From an uncultured Prevotellaceae bacterium (lineage in GTDB: Bacteria; Bacteroidota; Bacteroidia; Bacteroidales; Bacteroidaceae), in the NCBI GenBank assembly GCA_900316645.1, contig ONDP01000020.1, forward strand, positions 21,195-85,194: a stretch of DNA of 64,000 nt, in the 5' to 3' direction. The notes below the pieces were generated by a model, which was given only the letters and a program-made list of their open reading frames with translations, made no database searches and had not been told where the DNA came from. The translations under genes were made by a program, and so were the position numbers. Shown here one piece after another: positions 1-7,869 of this stretch. Each line of letters opens with the position of its first letter. Position 1 is the first letter of the stretch.

Positions 1-101
1 GACAATCCGTAACGCACCTCATAGACCATGCGGGCAATGGCTTTTGCCTCGCCTTCACCATAGACTTTCGCCAGTCGGTTCCACAGTTGCTGATAGCTCA
101 T
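1..101 (-). CDS. prmC: PrmC, release factor glutamine methyltransferase (N-terminal end only)
   Basis: The reverse strand from the ATG at 101 reads MSYQQLWNRLAKVYGEGEAK and continues AIARMVYEVRYGLS to the window edge. This matches the N-terminal helical domain of Bacteroidales PrmC/HemK. The family N5-methylates the glutamine of the GGQ motif in peptide chain release factors. Only 33 codons lie in the window, so the SAM-binding and NPPY motifs cannot be seen. It is divergent from the lipoprotein gene at 281. The assignment rests on a short stretch but its character is typical. Confidence 0.7.
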   Translation of the reverse strand, partial: MSYQQLWNRLAKVYGEGEAKAIARMVYEVRYGL

Positions 102-214
102 AACACGTGCAAAGATACGAAGAAGTGGGGTAAAAAACAACAATTCTCAGGAAATTTAAAAAAGATTGTTGATTCTTTTCTACAAAAAATGATTGTCCTA
201 TACATTATTATTAT

Positions 215-222
215 TACCTTTG
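215..222 (+). promoter_or_regulatory. Bacteroidota -7 box for the LruC-type lipoprotein
   Basis: TACCTTTG fits the TAnnTTTG -7 consensus. An ATTG at 192-195 lies 19 bp upstream in the -33 position. The expected start site near 229 gives a leader of about 50 nt before the ATG at 281. Confidence 0.6.
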
Positions 223-280
223 CACCTAGAATGCGATAGAAAAGACTTAGCATTAACAATTATAACCATTAAAAATTAAA

Positions 281-1579
281 ATGATGACAAAGAAAATTGT
301 TTTAGGAATGACTATGCTGCTGTCAAGCATGGCATTCGTGGGATGTGTATCTGATGTGAGTGATTCTAACTACACTTACGACAAGTTAAACGCTCAGTAC
401 GCTCAGAAATTTGAGCAGACTTTCGGTAAGATTGCAGCTAATCAAGACTGGGGTTTTGACGCTGCAGTGATGCGTGGTGCAACTGCATCTGAAGAGGATT
501 TGAAGGGATATGTGATTCCAGATGAGATGACAAAAAACGAGGGCGAAGCTGCTTATACTGCTGTTTTCAGTGCTTCTGACGATCAGTATAAAGGAATGAA
601 GGTTTCTTTGGCTGACATCATGAAGGTAGTGGATCTTAAGAACTATTATCTGCAGTATGTTGGAACGAAGAACAACAATACACATATCAACAGCCAGACT
701 TATAGCAACGGTGCTGTGTTCGAGGATATGGAGAGTATTGAGGCCTACGACTACAATAATAAAAAATGGGTTGAGGTACAGAATTTCGAAAAAGGCCAGT
801 ACAAGAAGAAATTTTTTAAGAAAAGCAATATCGTAGCACACAACCTGATGTTCATGATGGATATGGGTACTCCTGATGGCAATCAGCCTCAGTTCCGTTG
901 GAAGAGCAAGAGAAGCAAGAACCCCAAAAAAGATGTTGAGCCATATTACTATGACTATGACTTCCTGAAGATTGGCGACGACTATTTTGTTATGCTGTAT
1001 TATATCGACTCTCCAAGAGCAGGTTGGTTGATCCGCATCGGTACAGCTGAGAAGGAGGAAGAGGATCCGGTTGCTCAGAGAGGTCGCATTTTCTGTGAGG
1101 ACCTAGGTGAGAGCAATGTCAGCGATTTCGACTTCAACGATGTTGTGTTCGACGCTGTCATCTATAAGGACGGTCATATCGACATTGAGATTTTGGCTGC
1201 TGGTGGTACACTGCCTATCTATGTTGCCGAGCAGCTGGTAACGCTGGGTAAGATGACCAATACCGGTGTAAACGAGGCTCCAAGACAGAAGTTCACCATT
1301 CCTGCTGTAAACGGACAGCCTAAGTATGCGACACTGAACGATATCCCCGTTGTGGTGAAGCCTGGTGGCAACGCTCAACCGTATGAATTGAAGGCTGAAA
1401 AGTCGAAGGCTCCTCAGAAGATTTGCACTTTCGTGAACGCTCACTGGGCTGACGAGTATGTGAACATCAGAAAGGCTTATCCTAGCTTCGATTCATGGGT
1501 ACAGGCTAAGAATCCTGAGGTATGGATTGAGGACGAGGTAGAGCGCTTCACCGACCTTGATCTGACAAACAACGATTAA
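281..1579 (+). CDS. LruC-domain lipoprotein
   Basis: A 432-residue protein whose N-terminus is a lipoprotein signal peptide: MTKK, a hydrophobic stretch, then a lipobox ending at the Cys of AFVGC. It is therefore probably anchored in the outer membrane. The mature part starts with an acidic and aromatic stretch (QKFEQTFGKIAANQDWGF), common in Bacteroidales surface lipoproteins. The C-terminal half carries EDLGESNVSDFDFNDVVFD, the hallmark of the LruC/DUF4842-like domain, an acidic sequence that may bind calcium. The protein ends with DSWVQAKNPEVW. It stands alone, with its own promoter at 215 and terminator at 1604. The exact function is unknown; a surface or adhesion role is inferred from the family. 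Either ATG of the first two codons could be the start. Confidence 0.75.
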   Translation: MMTKKIVLGMTMLLSSMAFVGCVSDVSDSNYTYDKLNAQYAQKFEQTFGKIAANQDWGFDAAVMRGATASEEDLKGYVIPDEMTKNEGEAAYTAVFSASDDQYKGMKVSLADIMKVVDLKNYYLQYVGTKNNNTHINSQTYSNGAVFEDMESIEAYDYNNKKWVEVQNFEKGQYKKKFFKKSNIVAHNLMFMMDMGTPDGNQPQFRWKSKRSKNPKKDVEPYYYDYDFLKIGDDYFVMLYYIDSPRAGWLIRIGTAEKEEEDPVAQRGRIFCEDLGESNVSDFDFNDVVFDAVIYKDGHIDIEILAAGGTLPIYVAEQLVTLGKMTNTGVNEAPRQKFTIPAVNGQPKYATLNDIPVVVKPGGNAQPYELKAEKSKAPQKICTFVNAHWADEYVNIRKAYPSFDSWVQAKNPEVWIEDEVERFTDLDLTNND

Positions 1580-1603
1580 TCACACTGACAGTGAATAAAT
1601 AGG

Positions 1604-1641
1604 TCACCCACATTCTCGCAATAGAACGTGGGTGATTTTTT
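1604..1641 (+). terminator. Intrinsic terminator after the LruC lipoprotein
   Basis: TCACCCACATTCT pairs with AGAACGTGGGTGA (one mismatch) around a short CGCAAT-containing loop, followed by a run of T from 1636. It separates the lipoprotein from ribD. Confidence 0.85.
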
Positions 1642-1676
1642 GTTGATCTATTGTGCGGTATCTGAAAATTTTTACT

Positions 1677-1684
1677 TACCTTTG
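1677..1684 (+). promoter_or_regulatory. -7 box directly in front of the ribD start codon
   Basis: TACCTTTG ends only 5 bp before the ATG at 1690 (2 bp before a GTG at 1687). A start site 5-7 bp downstream of the box would place the mRNA 5' end at or next to the start codon, so the ribD transcript may be leaderless. Confidence 0.6.
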
Positions 1685-1689
1685 CGGTG

Positions 1690-2628
1690 ATGAACGACGA
1701 GAAATACATGCGACGCTGTCTGCAACTGGCAGCAAACGGCATACAGGGAGCACGGCCTAACCCGATGGTGGGGGCAGTGATAACCCTCCCCCTTGCCCCC
1801 TCCGAGGATGGGGAACGGATTATTGGCGAAGGTTATCACGTGCGCTGTGGCGAGGGACATGCCGAGGTGAATGCCTTTGCATCGGTAAAACCCGAAGACG
1901 AACCACTGTTGGGAGAGGCTACCATCTACGTTTCGCTGGAGCCTTGTGCCCATTACGGGAAAACACCGCCTTGTGCCGACTTGATTATCAAGAAGGGCGT
2001 GAAGCGTGTTGTCGTGGGCTGTATCGACCCCTTTGCCGAAGTGAAGGGGAGGGGTATTGAGCGCATCCGACAGGCTGGTATTGAGGTGACTGTGGGGGTA
2101 TTGGAAAAGGAATGCCAATGGCTGAACCGTCGTTTCTTCACGTATCACGCCAAGCACCGCCCTTACATTATCTTGAAATGGGCACAGACAGCCAACGGGT
2201 TTATTGATGACCATTTCCAGCAACTGGCCATCAGCAACAACTATACCAAGATGCTGAATCACAAGTTGCGTGCAGAGGAGGATGCTATCCTTGTAGGACA
2301 TACTACTGCAGAGCGAGAGCACCCCAAGCTCACCGTTCACCATTGGTTTGGCCCCGATCCCAAACGCGTCATTCTGACCAGTCACCGTCCGCTTTTGCAA
2401 GTCATTGACGACCTTTATCAGCAGGGGATTCAGTCGCTCATCGTTGAAGGAGGGCTGAAGACTCACGAAGCTTTTATCGCAGCCGGACTTTGGGATGAAA
2501 TACACGTGGAAACGAACCATCAGCTCACCGTCACCAACGGCACCCAAGCTCCCCACCTTCCTTCGGAAGCACAATTCCTATCCCAACAAAACTTTGGTCA
2601 CAACACCCTCATCACATACAAACGATAA
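1690..2628 (+). CDS. ribD: Riboflavin biosynthesis protein RibD (deaminase/reductase)
   Basis: Bifunctional enzyme of riboflavin synthesis. The N-terminal domain deaminates the pyrimidine intermediate; the C-terminal domain reduces its ribose side chain. Zinc and catalytic motifs of the deaminase are present: GHAEVNA (HAE) and EPCAHYGKTPPCAD (PCxxxxxxPPC). The reductase part carries WAQTANGFID, DAILVGHTTA and IVEGG. The length, about 312 residues, is a little short for the family. Two oddities: a 30-bp GC-rich repeat (1784-1813) sits in frame in the first beta-hairpin and adds LPLAPSEDGE between GAVIT and RIIGEGYH; and the promoter lies so close that the mRNA may be leaderless. A GTG at 1687 is an alternative start. 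The gene is convergent with rnhA and shares a palindromic repeat with it at 2630. Confidence 0.95.
   Translation: MNDEKYMRRCLQLAANGIQGARPNPMVGAVITLPLAPSEDGERIIGEGYHVRCGEGHAEVNAFASVKPEDEPLLGEATIYVSLEPCAHYGKTPPCADLIIKKGVKRVVVGCIDPFAEVKGRGIERIRQAGIEVTVGVLEKECQWLNRRFFTYHAKHRPYIILKWAQTANGFIDDHFQQLAISNNYTKMLNHKLRAEEDAILVGHTTAEREHPKLTVHHWFGPDPKRVILTSHRPLLQVIDDLYQQGIQSLIVEGGLKTHEAFIAAGLWDEIHVETNHQLTVTNGTQAPHLPSEAQFLSQQNFGHNTLITYKR
1784..1813 (-). repeat. Palindromic GC-rich repeat, copy A, inside the ribD reading frame
   Basis: Read on the minus strand this is CCCCATCCTCGGAGGGGGCA followed by AGGGGGAGGG. It matches the intergenic copies at 2630 and 10255 in the order CCCCTCC, spacer, GGAGGGGGCA/T, GGGGTAGG. 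Its 30 bp equal ten codons, so the frame is kept. Confidence 0.75.
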
Positions 2629-2629
2629 A

Positions 2630-2658
2630 CCCCTCCTTTTGGAGGGGGCAGGGGTAGG
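2630..2658 (+). repeat. Palindromic GC-rich repeat, copy B, between ribD and rnhA
   Basis: CCCCTCCTTTTGGAGGGG forms a CCCCTCC/GGAGGGG hairpin followed by GCAGGGGTAGG and a T-rich tail. It lies one base after the ribD stop and 5 bp before the 3' end of the convergent rnhA, so it probably ends transcripts from both sides. Same family as 1784 and 10255. Confidence 0.75.
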
Positions 2659-2663
2659 ATTTT

Positions 2664-3122
2664 CTATTTCCGTCCGAAATCAGCTGGCACCTCACCCCAC
2701 TTTTGGGTCTCCCACTTAACAATAGGATTACGCCATTGGTGGGTCTGCAACCACTGTTCGGCACGCTGAATAATCTGATAGAGCGGCTCCGTTTCCGGAG
2801 TGCGCTCTAATTTTGTTTTGCATTGACGCTTATTAACCCAAAGGATGGCATTATAGGAGTCGCTGTAAATGGTTTTATCGTGCAGTCCCCGTTGCCAGCA
2901 CAATGCCAGTGCATGGACGATAGCCAGGAACTCGCCGATATTGTTGGTGCCCTTCATCGGTCCGAAATGGAAGACACGCTGTCCCGTTGCCAAATCAATG
3001 GCCTGATACTCCATGGGTCCGGGATTCCCAGAGCATGCCGCATCAACAGCCCATGCGTCAGCCGTCACAGCCTGGGGCAAGGGCAATACGGTGTCGTGTC
3101 TATAATCGGGAGGGTTCTGCAT
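2664..3122 (-). CDS. rnhA: Ribonuclease HI family protein
   Basis: A 152-residue RNase H fold enzyme that cuts the RNA strand of RNA-DNA hybrids. The four carboxylates are visible: D27 in AVDAACSGNPG, E64 in NNIGEFLAI, D88 in YSDSYNA and D148 in PADFGRK. The ADFGRK ending is typical of Bacteroidales copies. There is no separate N-terminal hybrid-binding domain. The start codon at 3122 lies directly before the argS stop at 3123 (minus strand), so the two are co-transcribed and probably translationally coupled. The gene ends at the palindromic repeat 2630-2658. A second, type HII enzyme is encoded at 49963. Confidence 0.93.
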   Translation of the reverse strand: MQNPPDYRHDTVLPLPQAVTADAWAVDAACSGNPGPMEYQAIDLATGQRVFHFGPMKGTNNIGEFLAIVHALALCWQRGLHDKTIYSDSYNAILWVNKRQCKTKLERTPETEPLYQIIQRAEQWLQTHQWRNPIVKWETQKWGEVPADFGRK

Positions 3123-4931
3123 TTACATTCTCTCTGGTACCTCAATACCAAGCAATGACATACCATTCTTAATGACTTTCGCCACATTACGGGCAAGGAC
3201 AAGACGCACTTGGCGCTTCTGCTCGTCAGGCTCGTTGAGAATCGAGTAATCGTGGTAGAACTGGTTGAATACCTTGGTCAACTCATAACAGTAGTTGGCA
3301 ATGCCCGAGGGCGAATAATCCTTACCAGCCTGCTCGACGGCAGCACCATATTCTGACATCTTCTGGATGAGCTCTATCTCCTTATCACTTAATTGAGGAT
3401 TGAGAATTGAGAATTGAGAATTTTGATTATCTGCTTTGCGCAGAATGCTGCGGATGCGAGCGTAGGTGTACTGGATGAAGGGACCTGTGTTGCCATTGAA
3501 ATCGATGCTCTCCTCGGGGTTGAACAGCATGTTCTTTCGGGCATCCACCTTCAGGATAAAATACTTAAGGGCTCCCATACCAACGATGCGGGCAATCTCG
3601 CGACGCTCCTCCTCAGTCATATCGTCGAACTTGCCCAGTTCCATAGAAGTCTTATATGCATCGCTGACCATCAGTTCCATCAAATCGTCGGCATCGACAA
3701 CGGTACCCTCGCGACTCTTCATCTTACCGTTAGGCAGTTCCACCATACCATAAGAGAAGTGAGTCAGTTCCTTACCCCATTTGAAGCCCAGACGGTCGAG
3801 CAGGATGGAGAGCACCTGGAAGTGGTAGTTCTGCTCGTTGCCCACGACATAGATCATCTTGTCGATGGGATAGTCCTGGAATCGCATCTCGGCAGTACCG
3901 ATGTCCTGCGTCATATAGACTGAGGTGCCGTCGGAACGGAGCAGCAGCTTCTGGTCGAGTCCCTCGTTGGTGAGGTCGGCCCATACAGAACCATCGTCGT
4001 GACGTTCGAAAAGACCTTTGGCAAGTCCTTCCTCCACCTTGGCCTTACCCTTCAGGTAGGTCTGGCTCTCATAATATATCTTGTCGAACGACACGCCCAT
4101 CTTCTGGTAGGTCTCGTCGAAACCGGCATACACCCAGTTGTTCATCTTCTCCCACAAGGCACGCACCTCGGGATCGTTTTGCTCCCATTTCACCAGCATC
4201 TCGTGAGCCTCCTTGATGAGGGGGGCTTCCTGCTTGGCTTTTTCTTCGGCTTGCTCAACGGGTAAACCGTTGAGCACGTATTGGGCGGCAAGGGTTTTTA
4301 TTTCCTCGCGGTAGTGCTTGTCGAAAGCCACATAGTAATCGCCAATAAGATGGTCGCCCTTCTTGCCTGAGCTCTCGGGCGTCTCACCATTGCCCCATTT
4401 CAGCCAAGCCAGCATGGACTTACAGATATGGATGCCACGATCGTTGACAATATTGGTTTTCACCACGCGATTACCATTGGCCTGCATAATCTGTGCCAGC
4501 GACCAACCCAGCAGGTTGTTGCGCACATGACCTAAATGGAGGGGCTTGTTGGTATTGGGTGAAGAATACTCAATCATGACGAGTGGAGAATGTGCATCGG
4601 CAGCCTTTTCGCCGTAGTGCTCGTCGCTATCGATATCTGCCAACATGGAGAGCCATGCTGCAGGGGCTATGACGAGATTGAGGAACCCCTTGACAACATT
4701 ATACGAACTGACGGCCTCGCAATGGGCCACCAGATAGTCGCCTAACTCCTGACCGGTCTGTTCGGGACTCTTGCGAGCCATTTTTACAAAGGGGAAAACA
4801 ACCAGTGTCAAGTTACCCTCGAACTCACTACGCGTCTTTTGCAACTGTACCATCTTCTCTGGTACGTCTTGTCCGTACAAGGCTTTCACTGCCTCGATGG
4901 CGGCACTCATGATTTGCGATTCAATCTTCAT
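3123..4931 (-). CDS. argS: Arginyl-tRNA synthetase
   Basis: Class I synthetase charging tRNA-Arg, 602 residues. The HIGH motif is HLGH (132-135) in PNTNKPLHLGHVRNN. The KMSKS equivalent is KMKSREGT, typical for ArgRS. The C-terminal DALR anticodon-binding domain ends in MSLLGIEVPERM. Around residues 503-514 the reading frame runs through a tandem 7-bp repeat (3391-3425) that encodes NSQFSILNPQLS, near the start of the anticodon domain; the frame is intact. The gene lies just downstream of tRNA-Gln and upstream of rnhA, all on the minus strand. Confidence 0.97.
   Translation of the reverse strand: MKIESQIMSAAIEAVKALYGQDVPEKMVQLQKTRSEFEGNLTLVVFPFVKMARKSPEQTGQELGDYLVAHCEAVSSYNVVKGFLNLVIAPAAWLSMLADIDSDEHYGEKAADAHSPLVMIEYSSPNTNKPLHLGHVRNNLLGWSLAQIMQANGNRVVKTNIVNDRGIHICKSMLAWLKWGNGETPESSGKKGDHLIGDYYVAFDKHYREEIKTLAAQYVLNGLPVEQAEEKAKQEAPLIKEAHEMLVKWEQNDPEVRALWEKMNNWVYAGFDETYQKMGVSFDKIYYESQTYLKGKAKVEEGLAKGLFERHDDGSVWADLTNEGLDQKLLLRSDGTSVYMTQDIGTAEMRFQDYPIDKMIYVVGNEQNYHFQVLSILLDRLGFKWGKELTHFSYGMVELPNGKMKSREGTVVDADDLMELMVSDAYKTSMELGKFDDMTEEERREIARIVGMGALKYFILKVDARKNMLFNPEESIDFNGNTGPFIQYTYARIRSILRKADNQNSQFSILNPQLSDKEIELIQKMSEYGAAVEQAGKDYSPSGIANYCYELTKVFNQFYHDYSILNEPDEQKRQVRLVLARNVAKVIKNGMSLLGIEVPERM
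3391..3425 (+). repeat. Heptanucleotide tandem repeat inside argS
   Basis: AATTGAG, GATTGAG, AATTGAG, AATTGAG and a degenerate fifth unit, with exact 7-bp period. On the coding (minus) strand the unit is CTCAATT, the orientation without TGA, so argS stays open. The same unit occurs between genes at 6436, 37851 and 41877. Confidence 0.9.
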
Positions 4932-4957
4932 CTTTCGGTATACCTATTTAATCGTTA

Positions 4958-4986
4958 AATCATCCACATGAAGCATGCGGATGATT
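4958..4986 (-). other. Hairpin between tRNA-Gln and argS
   Basis: AATCATCC at 4958 pairs with GGATGATT at 4979-4986 around a 13-nt loop. It lies 9 bp downstream of the tRNA 3' end on the minus strand. It could end or process the tRNA transcript, but there is no clear T-tract, so read-through into argS is likely. Confidence 0.5.
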
Positions 4987-4995
4987 CTAAAGAAG

Positions 4996-5066
4996 TTGTC
5001 CAAGGCGGATTCGAACCACCACAAACAGAACCAAAACCTGTTGTGCTACCATTACACCATTGGACA
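4996..5066 (-). tRNA. tRNA-Gln (TTG anticodon)
   Basis: The minus strand gives acceptor TGTCCAA/TTGGACA, a D-arm with GGTGTAATGGTAGCAC, anticodon stem ACAGG with loop TTTTGGT (anticodon TTG), and T-loop GGTTCGAATCC. The discriminator is A; CCA is not encoded. It has its own -7 box at 5089-5096. Confidence 0.95.
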
Positions 5067-5088
5067 CCCATATGCTTGTTAGCGGATG

Positions 5089-5096
5089 CAAAGGTA
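5089..5096 (-). promoter_or_regulatory. -7 box of the tRNA-Gln gene
   Basis: The minus strand reads TACCTTTG, 22 bp upstream of the tRNA 5' end. The TACC of the box is also the last part of the tyrS hairpin at 5093-5117. Confidence 0.65.
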
Positions 5097-5117
5097 GTGG
5101 TTTTTCGTGCCACTACC
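5093..5117 (-). terminator. Hairpin after tyrS, overlapping the tRNA-Gln promoter
   Basis: GGTAGTGG and CCACTACC form a perfect 8-bp stem around a 9-nt loop, 14 bp after the tyrS stop. In the leftward direction the stem is followed by TTTGCATCC rather than a long T-run, so it may only partly terminate. Confidence 0.55.
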
Positions 5118-5131
5118 AAATTTTTCGCCAA

Positions 5132-6427
5132 TTATTTAACTATCAGCAGGTAATAATTCTTCTTTCCCTTCTGTGCGAGGAGGTATTTTCCGTCAATCAA
5201 ATCGTCGGCAGTAACGGGACGGTTCTGGTCGGTAATCTTCTCTTTATTGAGGGAAACACCGCCGCCCTGCACCATCTTGCGCATCTCGCCCTTAGAGGGG
5301 AAAACGGGGGCTGCAGTGGTGAAGAGCTCGATGGCAGGCTGTCCCAGCTGGTCTTTGGAAATCTCAAACTGAGGCACACCGTCGAATACATCGAGGAAGG
5401 TCTGTTCAGAGAGTTTCTCGAGTCCCTCCTTGGTTGACTTGCCAAAGAGAATGTTGGAAGCCTCGATAGCTGCATCGAGTTCAGCCTGTCCGTGAACCAT
5501 CACTGTCACCTCTTCTGCCAGACGCTTCTGGAGCACACGGCGACCGGGGTCCTGCTTGTGTTCCTCGATGAGGGCATCGATGACTTCTTTCTCCAGCGAT
5601 GTGAATATCTTGATGTATTTCTCGGCATCATCGTCGCTGACATTGAGCCAGAACTGATAGAACTTATAGGGAGTAGTGCGGGCAGCATCGAGCCAGATGT
5701 TGCCGCTCTCGGTCTTACCGAACTTCTTACCGTCGGCCTTGGTAATCAGCGGACAGGTGAGTGCGAAAGCCTCGTTCTCATGACCTAAGGTGCGACGGAT
5801 GAGCTCGGTGCCGGTGGTGATGTTACCCCACTGGTCGTTGCCACCCAACTGCAACTTACAGTTCTTATGCTGATAGAGATAGAGGAAGTCGTAACCCTGC
5901 AGGAGCTGATAGGTGAACTCGGTGAAGGAGAGACCGTCGCGGGCAGTACCATTGAGGCGCTGCTGTACGCTGTCCTTGGCCATCATGTAATTGACGGTGA
6001 TATGCTTACCCACCTCACGAGCGAAGTCGAGGAATGTAAAGTCCTTCATCCAGTCGTAGTTATTCACCATCTCGGCAGCATTGGGCTCCTTCGACTCAAA
6101 GTCGAGGAACTTAGCCACCTGCTTTTTGATGCACTCCTGATTATGATAGAGTGTCTCGGCATTCAGCAGATTGCGCTCCTGGCTTTTGCCGGAGGGGTCG
6201 CCAATCATACCGGTGGCACCACCGACGAGGATAATGGGCTTGTGTCCGCAACGCTGCAGGTGACGGAGCATCATGATACCGCAGAGGTGACCAATGTGCA
6301 GTGAGTCAGCCGTAGGGTCGGTACCCAGATAGGCTGTAACCATCTCCTTCTGGAGCAGTTCCTCAGTACCTGGCATCATCTGTGCCAGCATACCACGCCA
6401 TTTCAGTTCTTCAACAAAGTTCTTCAT
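5132..6427 (-). CDS. tyrS: Tyrosyl-tRNA synthetase
   Basis: Class I synthetase for tyrosine, 431 residues. HIGH motif at 44-47 (DSLHIGH), the ATP site [10 protein letters not shown], tyrosine-binding [10 protein letters not shown], and the KMSKS equivalent KFGKT at 235-239. The C-terminal S4-like RNA-binding domain is recognisable in [19 protein letters not shown]. The gene follows yidD in the rnpA-yidD operon. A four-copy heptad repeat lies between the yidD stop and the tyrS start. Confidence 0.97.
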   Translation of the reverse strand: MKNFVEELKWRGMLAQMMPGTEELLQKEMVTAYLGTDPTADSLHIGHLCGIMMLRHLQRCGHKPIILVGGATGMIGDPSGKSQERNLLNAETLYHNQECIKKQVAKFLDFESKEPNAAEMVNNYDWMKDFTFLDFAREVGKHITVNYMMAKDSVQQRLNGTARDGLSFTEFTYQLLQGYDFLYLYQHKNCKLQLGGNDQWGNITTGTELIRRTLGHENEAFALTCPLITKADGKKFGKTESGNIWLDAARTTPYKFYQFWLNVSDDDAEKYIKIFTSLEKEVIDALIEEHKQDPGRRVLQKRLAEEVTVMVHGQAELDAAIEASNILFGKSTKEGLEKLSEQTFLDVFDGVPQFEISKDQLGQPAIELFTTAAPVFPSKGEMRKMVQGGGVSLNKEKITDQNRPVTADDLIDGKYLLAQKGKKNYYLLIVK

Positions 6428-6435
6428 TTATATTC

Positions 6436-6466
6436 TCAATTATCAATTCTCAATTTTCAATTCTCA
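6436..6466 (-). repeat. Heptanucleotide tandem repeat between yidD and tyrS
   Basis: On the plus strand four units TCAATTA, TCAATTC, TCAATTT, TCAATTC and a final TCA. In gene orientation the unit is NAATTGA, and the partial unit supplies the TGA stop of yidD (6464-6466). The array ends 8 bp before the tyrS start. Confidence 0.9.
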
Positions 6467-6706
6467 CGGCACCGGATCGTAGCCGCTCCCACCCCACGGA
6501 TGGCATCTGAGCAGACGCTTGATGGCAAGATAAAGCCCTACGACAGGACCATGCTTGATCAATGCCTGACGGGCATATTCGCTACAGGTGGGTGTAAACC
6601 GGCAAGAGGGAGGTGTCAGGGGGGATATCACTGTCTGATAGAAACGGATGGGTATCAGCAGTGCCCACACCATTGCTCTTGACACGAGACGAATGAGTTT
6701 GTTCAT
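6464..6706 (-). CDS. yidD: YidD, membrane protein insertion efficiency factor
   Basis: An 80-residue protein with the YidD signature: an amphipathic, hydrophobic N-terminus ([30 protein letters not shown]), conserved cysteines, and [14 protein letters not shown] at the end. The family helps YidC insert proteins into the inner membrane. It overlaps rnpA by 4 nt (ATGA), the usual rnpA-yidD coupling. Its stop codon comes from the first unit of a heptad repeat. Confidence 0.95.
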   Translation of the reverse strand: MNKLIRLVSRAMVWALLIPIRFYQTVISPLTPPSCRFTPTCSEYARQALIKHGPVVGLYLAIKRLLRCHPWGGSGYDPVP

Positions 6707-7095
6707 ATCTTCTCCTCCACCCGCCTTAACAACATCTGCATGCGGTCTGCCACCTGCTTAGAGGGATAGAGGTCGTCGGCCAACCAGATGAAAGCCATCA
6801 CAACAGCTCGCTGGGGAGTAGCCTCTAACTTTTCGCACAATGGTTGTTTAGCCAACCTATATGCTTCGCGCAACTGACGTTTGACCCGATTACGCTTAAC
6901 CGCCCGCTTAAAATGACGCTTGGAAACACTGACCAGTATCTGCACTGGTGGTTCGTGCTCGCCACGTTCCTGTTCAATCCACACTACCCTGATGGGGAAG
7001 GCTGCCATCGACTGGCTTCCTGCTCCGCCGAAGAGACGGTCGGTAAGCCTCATGCTACACACCCGTTCCCGTTTACTGAGCGTATGGGTTGCCAT
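6703..7095 (-). CDS. rnpA: Ribonuclease P protein component
   Basis: The protein subunit of RNase P, which trims tRNA 5' ends. The start [12 protein letters not shown] at 7095 is preferred over the upstream ATG at 7149 because the latter would overlap hemD by 38 bp and lacks homology. The family core [18 protein letters not shown] (RNR motif) is present. Length is 130 residues. It overlaps yidD by 4 nt and follows hemD with a 16-bp gap. Confidence 0.93.
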   Translation of the reverse strand: MATHTLSKRERVCSMRLTDRLFGGAGSQSMAAFPIRVVWIEQERGEHEPPVQILVSVSKRHFKRAVKRNRVKRQLREAYRLAKQPLCEKLEATPQRAVVMAFIWLADDLYPSKQVADRMQMLLRRVEEKI

Positions 7096-7111
7096 ATATA
7101 AATAATGTATA

Positions 7112-7861
7112 TTATCCTTGCTTCTTCTGCAGGAAATCCTGAAGGGCACCCGTCATTGAGGGGTACTTATCAGACGGAGCCTCCAAATCGAGTCGCAGCC
7201 CGGCATCCTTGACAGCCTTGGCGGTGGCAGGTCCGAAGGTGGCAATGGCAATGTCGCCCTGGTTGAAATCAGGGAAGTTCTTGGTCAGCGACTCAATACC
7301 CGACGGGCTGAAGAAAATCAGCATGTCGTAGTCGAAGTTCTTCACTTCGTCAGCCGTGAAGTCGTTGCTCACCGTACGATACATGACGCACTCCTGATGG
7401 TTCAGTTTCTTAGCATCAAGCATTTTGGCCACGCTATCGTTGTGAACATCGCTCATAGGTACGAGGTATTTCTCCTGCTTATGCTTCACCATGGTGGGCA
7501 GCAAATCGTCAATCTTACCTGTAGTACCGAAGAACACCTTACGTTTGCGATACTGTACGTACTTCTGGATATAGAGAGAAATAGTTTCTGTTACGCAGAA
7601 ATACTTCATATCCTCGGGAATGGCTACGCGCAATTCCTTTGCCAACGTGAAGAAATGGTCAATCGCGTGGCGTGACGTAAACACAACAGCCGTATAATCG
7701 AGAATATTGACTTTTTGTGCACGAAAATCTTTTGCTGTCATCCCTTCTACCTTAATAAATGGACGGAATACCAACTCCACTCCATACTTCTCCGCGATGT
7801 CGTAATAAGGCGACTTCTCGCTAGAGGGCTTTGGTTGAGAAACCAGAATCTTCTTTATCAT
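7112..7861 (-). CDS. hemD: Uroporphyrinogen-III synthase
   Basis: A 249-residue protein with the weakly conserved HemD fold. It starts MIKKILVSQPKPSSEKSPY, has the region VFTSRHAIDHFF, and carries FFSPSGIESL followed by IATFGPATAKAV, the best-preserved stretch. The family cyclises hydroxymethylbilane in haem and corrin synthesis. The neighbours DUF4271 upstream and rnpA downstream repeat the usual Bacteroidales order. No other haem gene lies in the window. Confidence 0.88.
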   Translation of the reverse strand: MIKKILVSQPKPSSEKSPYYDIAEKYGVELVFRPFIKVEGMTAKDFRAQKVNILDYTAVVFTSRHAIDHFFTLAKELRVAIPEDMKYFCVTETISLYIQKYVQYRKRKVFFGTTGKIDDLLPTMVKHKQEKYLVPMSDVHNDSVAKMLDAKKLNHQECVMYRTVSNDFTADEVKNFDYDMLIFFSPSGIESLTKNFPDFNQGDIAIATFGPATAKAVKDAGLRLDLEAPSDKYPSMTGALQDFLQKKQG

Positions 7862-7869
7862 TTGGTGTC

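Noticed and set aside
1672-2574. A 300-codon open frame on the minus strand opposite ribD
   Set aside because: ribD carries full catalytic motifs in the other frame; the opposite frame has no recognisable features.
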